This document shows positions 36,516 through 37,498 of a stretch of 37,498 nucleotides of DNA, piece by piece (the stretch's first letter is position 1; each line of letters starts with the position of its first letter). The notes below the pieces were generated by a model that had not been told where the DNA came from, ran no database searches, and was given only the letters and a program-made list of their open reading frames with translations. The stretch covers positions 1 to 37,498 of the IMG/VR virus record IMGVR_UViG_3300021425_000084; one strand, given 5' to 3'. Source of the stretch: a virus. The position numbers and the translations under genes are program-made.

Positions 36516-37498
36516 ATGGGCCCAGACATAGATTACCCTGCACAACCTAGCTACGGCGAGGGATTGGCAGATGCAATGCGAGCACAAGCAAGCATGGCAA
36601 CAGGAGCAAAGATTGGTGAAGAGTCTGCTGGTGCAGACCTGCTGGCAGCATTGCAAGAGTCGGGATTGATTCAAGAGGGTCAGTTACTTGGCGAAGCGAT
36701 TGCTGATATTGATAAGAGGATTCGCTCCAAATATGGACAGAGTGAAGTTGATCTTATTGGGCAGAGATTACTTGGGGATATTGAGCGGTTTGATGAGAAG
36801 GGCGAGATCCGTGAGACAGTATATGATCCATATGATGATGCTGAACTAGGTGGTTACTACTACGCCAAGGGTGAAGATGTTGGCACGTTTGCTGGTAAGC
36901 AATACGAGAACTACCTTATGAAGGACGGCAAGATTGTTGCTGGCACTGACCAAGATACATCCACTGGAAGTTTATTACAGTACATTGATGAGGGCGATGA
37001 CCCAGAAGCAATTAAAGCTGCATTTCAGAAACGCATTGATGAACCAAGGGGCGTTGCAAGAGAGGAAGTAAGGACTGGCGAGGCAGGCACCATTGCCTCA
37101 AGGTCTGGTGGACTCCTTGATCTATATGGTGGCAATACAAAGGTACGGCAAGTAGACCCAGAGACAGGTGAGGTCACATACGGCACAGCAGGATTCGACC
37201 CAGAGAGTGGGGAATTCCAAGGGTTAATTCCCATGCAGCAACAGGCACAGGCATACCTTGCATCTCAGCAACGGGAGTCTGACATTGCCGATGTTGAAAA
37301 GTTTGGCACACGGGCAACAGAAGCAATCCGTGAGCAGGGAGACATTCGTGGTGCATTAGCTGATTTATCTACATACCAGAACAGGAACTTAGCTCAAACT
37401 GGAACTGCTCGCCAAATGCTAATGGGTGAAGCAATACGCAATATAGGCCAAGGTCTATCAGCAAGAGAGCAACGAGATATTGAGCAGGCAAGCCGACA
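36516..37498 (+). CDS. Internal virion (ejection) protein, N-terminal part; continues at 2-787
   Basis: Starts at an ATG with AGAGGAA upstream and runs off the window end. It continues in frame into the left copy, total length 542 residues. The N-terminal part is Ala/Glu/Gly-rich and helical, with a middle rich in Asp/Gly/Tyr. See the left-end entry. Confidence 0.8.
   Translation, partial: MGPDIDYPAQPSYGEGLADAMRAQASMATGAKIGEESAGADLLAALQESGLIQEGQLLGEAIADIDKRIRSKYGQSEVDLIGQRLLGDIERFDEKGEIRETVYDPYDDAELGGYYYAKGEDVGTFAGKQYENYLMKDGKIVAGTDQDTSTGSLLQYIDEGDDPEAIKAAFQKRIDEPRGVAREEVRTGEAGTIASRSGGLLDLYGGNTKVRQVDPETGEVTYGTAGFDPESGEFQGLIPMQQQAQAYLASQQRESDIADVEKFGTRATEAIREQGDIRGALADLSTYQNRNLAQTGTARQMLMGEAIRNIGQGLSAREQRDIEQASR
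37358..37498. repeat. Right copy of the 141 bp terminal redundancy
   Basis: Identical to 1-141 except C at 37382 (T at 25). This shows the window is a complete genome of 37,357 bp plus overlap. Confidence 0.95.

Noticed and set aside
1-37498. tRNA genes
   Set aside because: GGTTCGA-like strings (for example near 31921) lie in coding regions without a cloverleaf around them.
1-37498. Integrase, lysogeny module or attachment site
   Set aside because: No tyrosine or serine recombinase and no repressor pair were seen; the HTH protein at 20325 alone does not support lysogeny.

Overview
The window holds a complete, tailed double-stranded DNA phage genome of about 37.36 kb. The first 141 bases recur as the last 141 bases (1-141 = 37358-37498, one silent T/C difference), and the gene running off the right end continues in frame at the left end. 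The unit is therefore circular or terminally redundant and about 37,357 bp long. A P22-like portal, a scaffold, an SU10/DUF5309-type capsid protein, a neck adaptor, a large beta-rich tail-nozzle protein, repeat-rich tail fibre and three large internal virion proteins point to a short-tailed (podovirus-like) morphology. The host is unknown. The small conserved families (Gp88, DUF6321-like, DUF1353) are, from memory, typical of environmental and aquatic phages. No integrase, tRNA, RNA polymerase, DNA polymerase or standard endolysin was recognised.

Layout. 36516-37498 joined to 2-5950 (+) encodes three ejection/internal virion proteins. 5986-7008 (+) holds small accessory genes. 7011-18404 (-) is the early/replication block. 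In transcription order it encodes Gp88, zinc-ribbon and tiny membrane proteins, RuvC-like resolvase, SSB-like protein, ERF annealing protein, an HNH endonuclease, a DEDDy exonuclease, an initiator/loader-like protein, DnaB-like helicase, a DNA methyltransferase-like protein and a metallophosphoesterase. 18405-19213 is an 809 bp gene-free, repeat-rich stretch with three iteron-like repeats, the best origin candidate. 19214-20248 (-) has three small genes. From 20325 (+) come an HTH regulator, two small ORFs, the large terminase, portal, small genes, two terminators, scaffold, capsid, two decoration-like proteins, neck, lectin-like protein, a probable lysis cassette, tail nozzle and fibre.

Most interesting. 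(1) The terminase large subunit is interrupted exactly in its Walker A motif by a 310-residue intein, and a full HNH endonuclease is encoded antisense inside the intein sequence, so both strands are coding. (2) Two copies of a compact pseudoknotted RNA (13135-13231 and 14756-14849, minus strand) share architecture and unpaired bases while their helices differ by compensatory changes. Each lies just upstream of a minus-strand gene. (3) At three places a small gene is bracketed by direct repeats made of the 3' end of the upstream gene plus the junction. In two of them the differences within the duplicated coding tails are synonymous, which suggests gene cassettes captured by recombination with relatives at gene junctions.

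How the genes work together (inference from families). The early block lacks a polymerase, so it probably loads a phage helicase at the 18.8 kb region and borrows host polymerase. ERF, SSB, exonuclease and RuvC would handle recombination and resolution. The rightward block packages DNA and builds the virion. A DUF1353 protein, a membrane/coiled-coil protein, a lipoprotein and a 36-residue membrane peptide form the likely lysis region.
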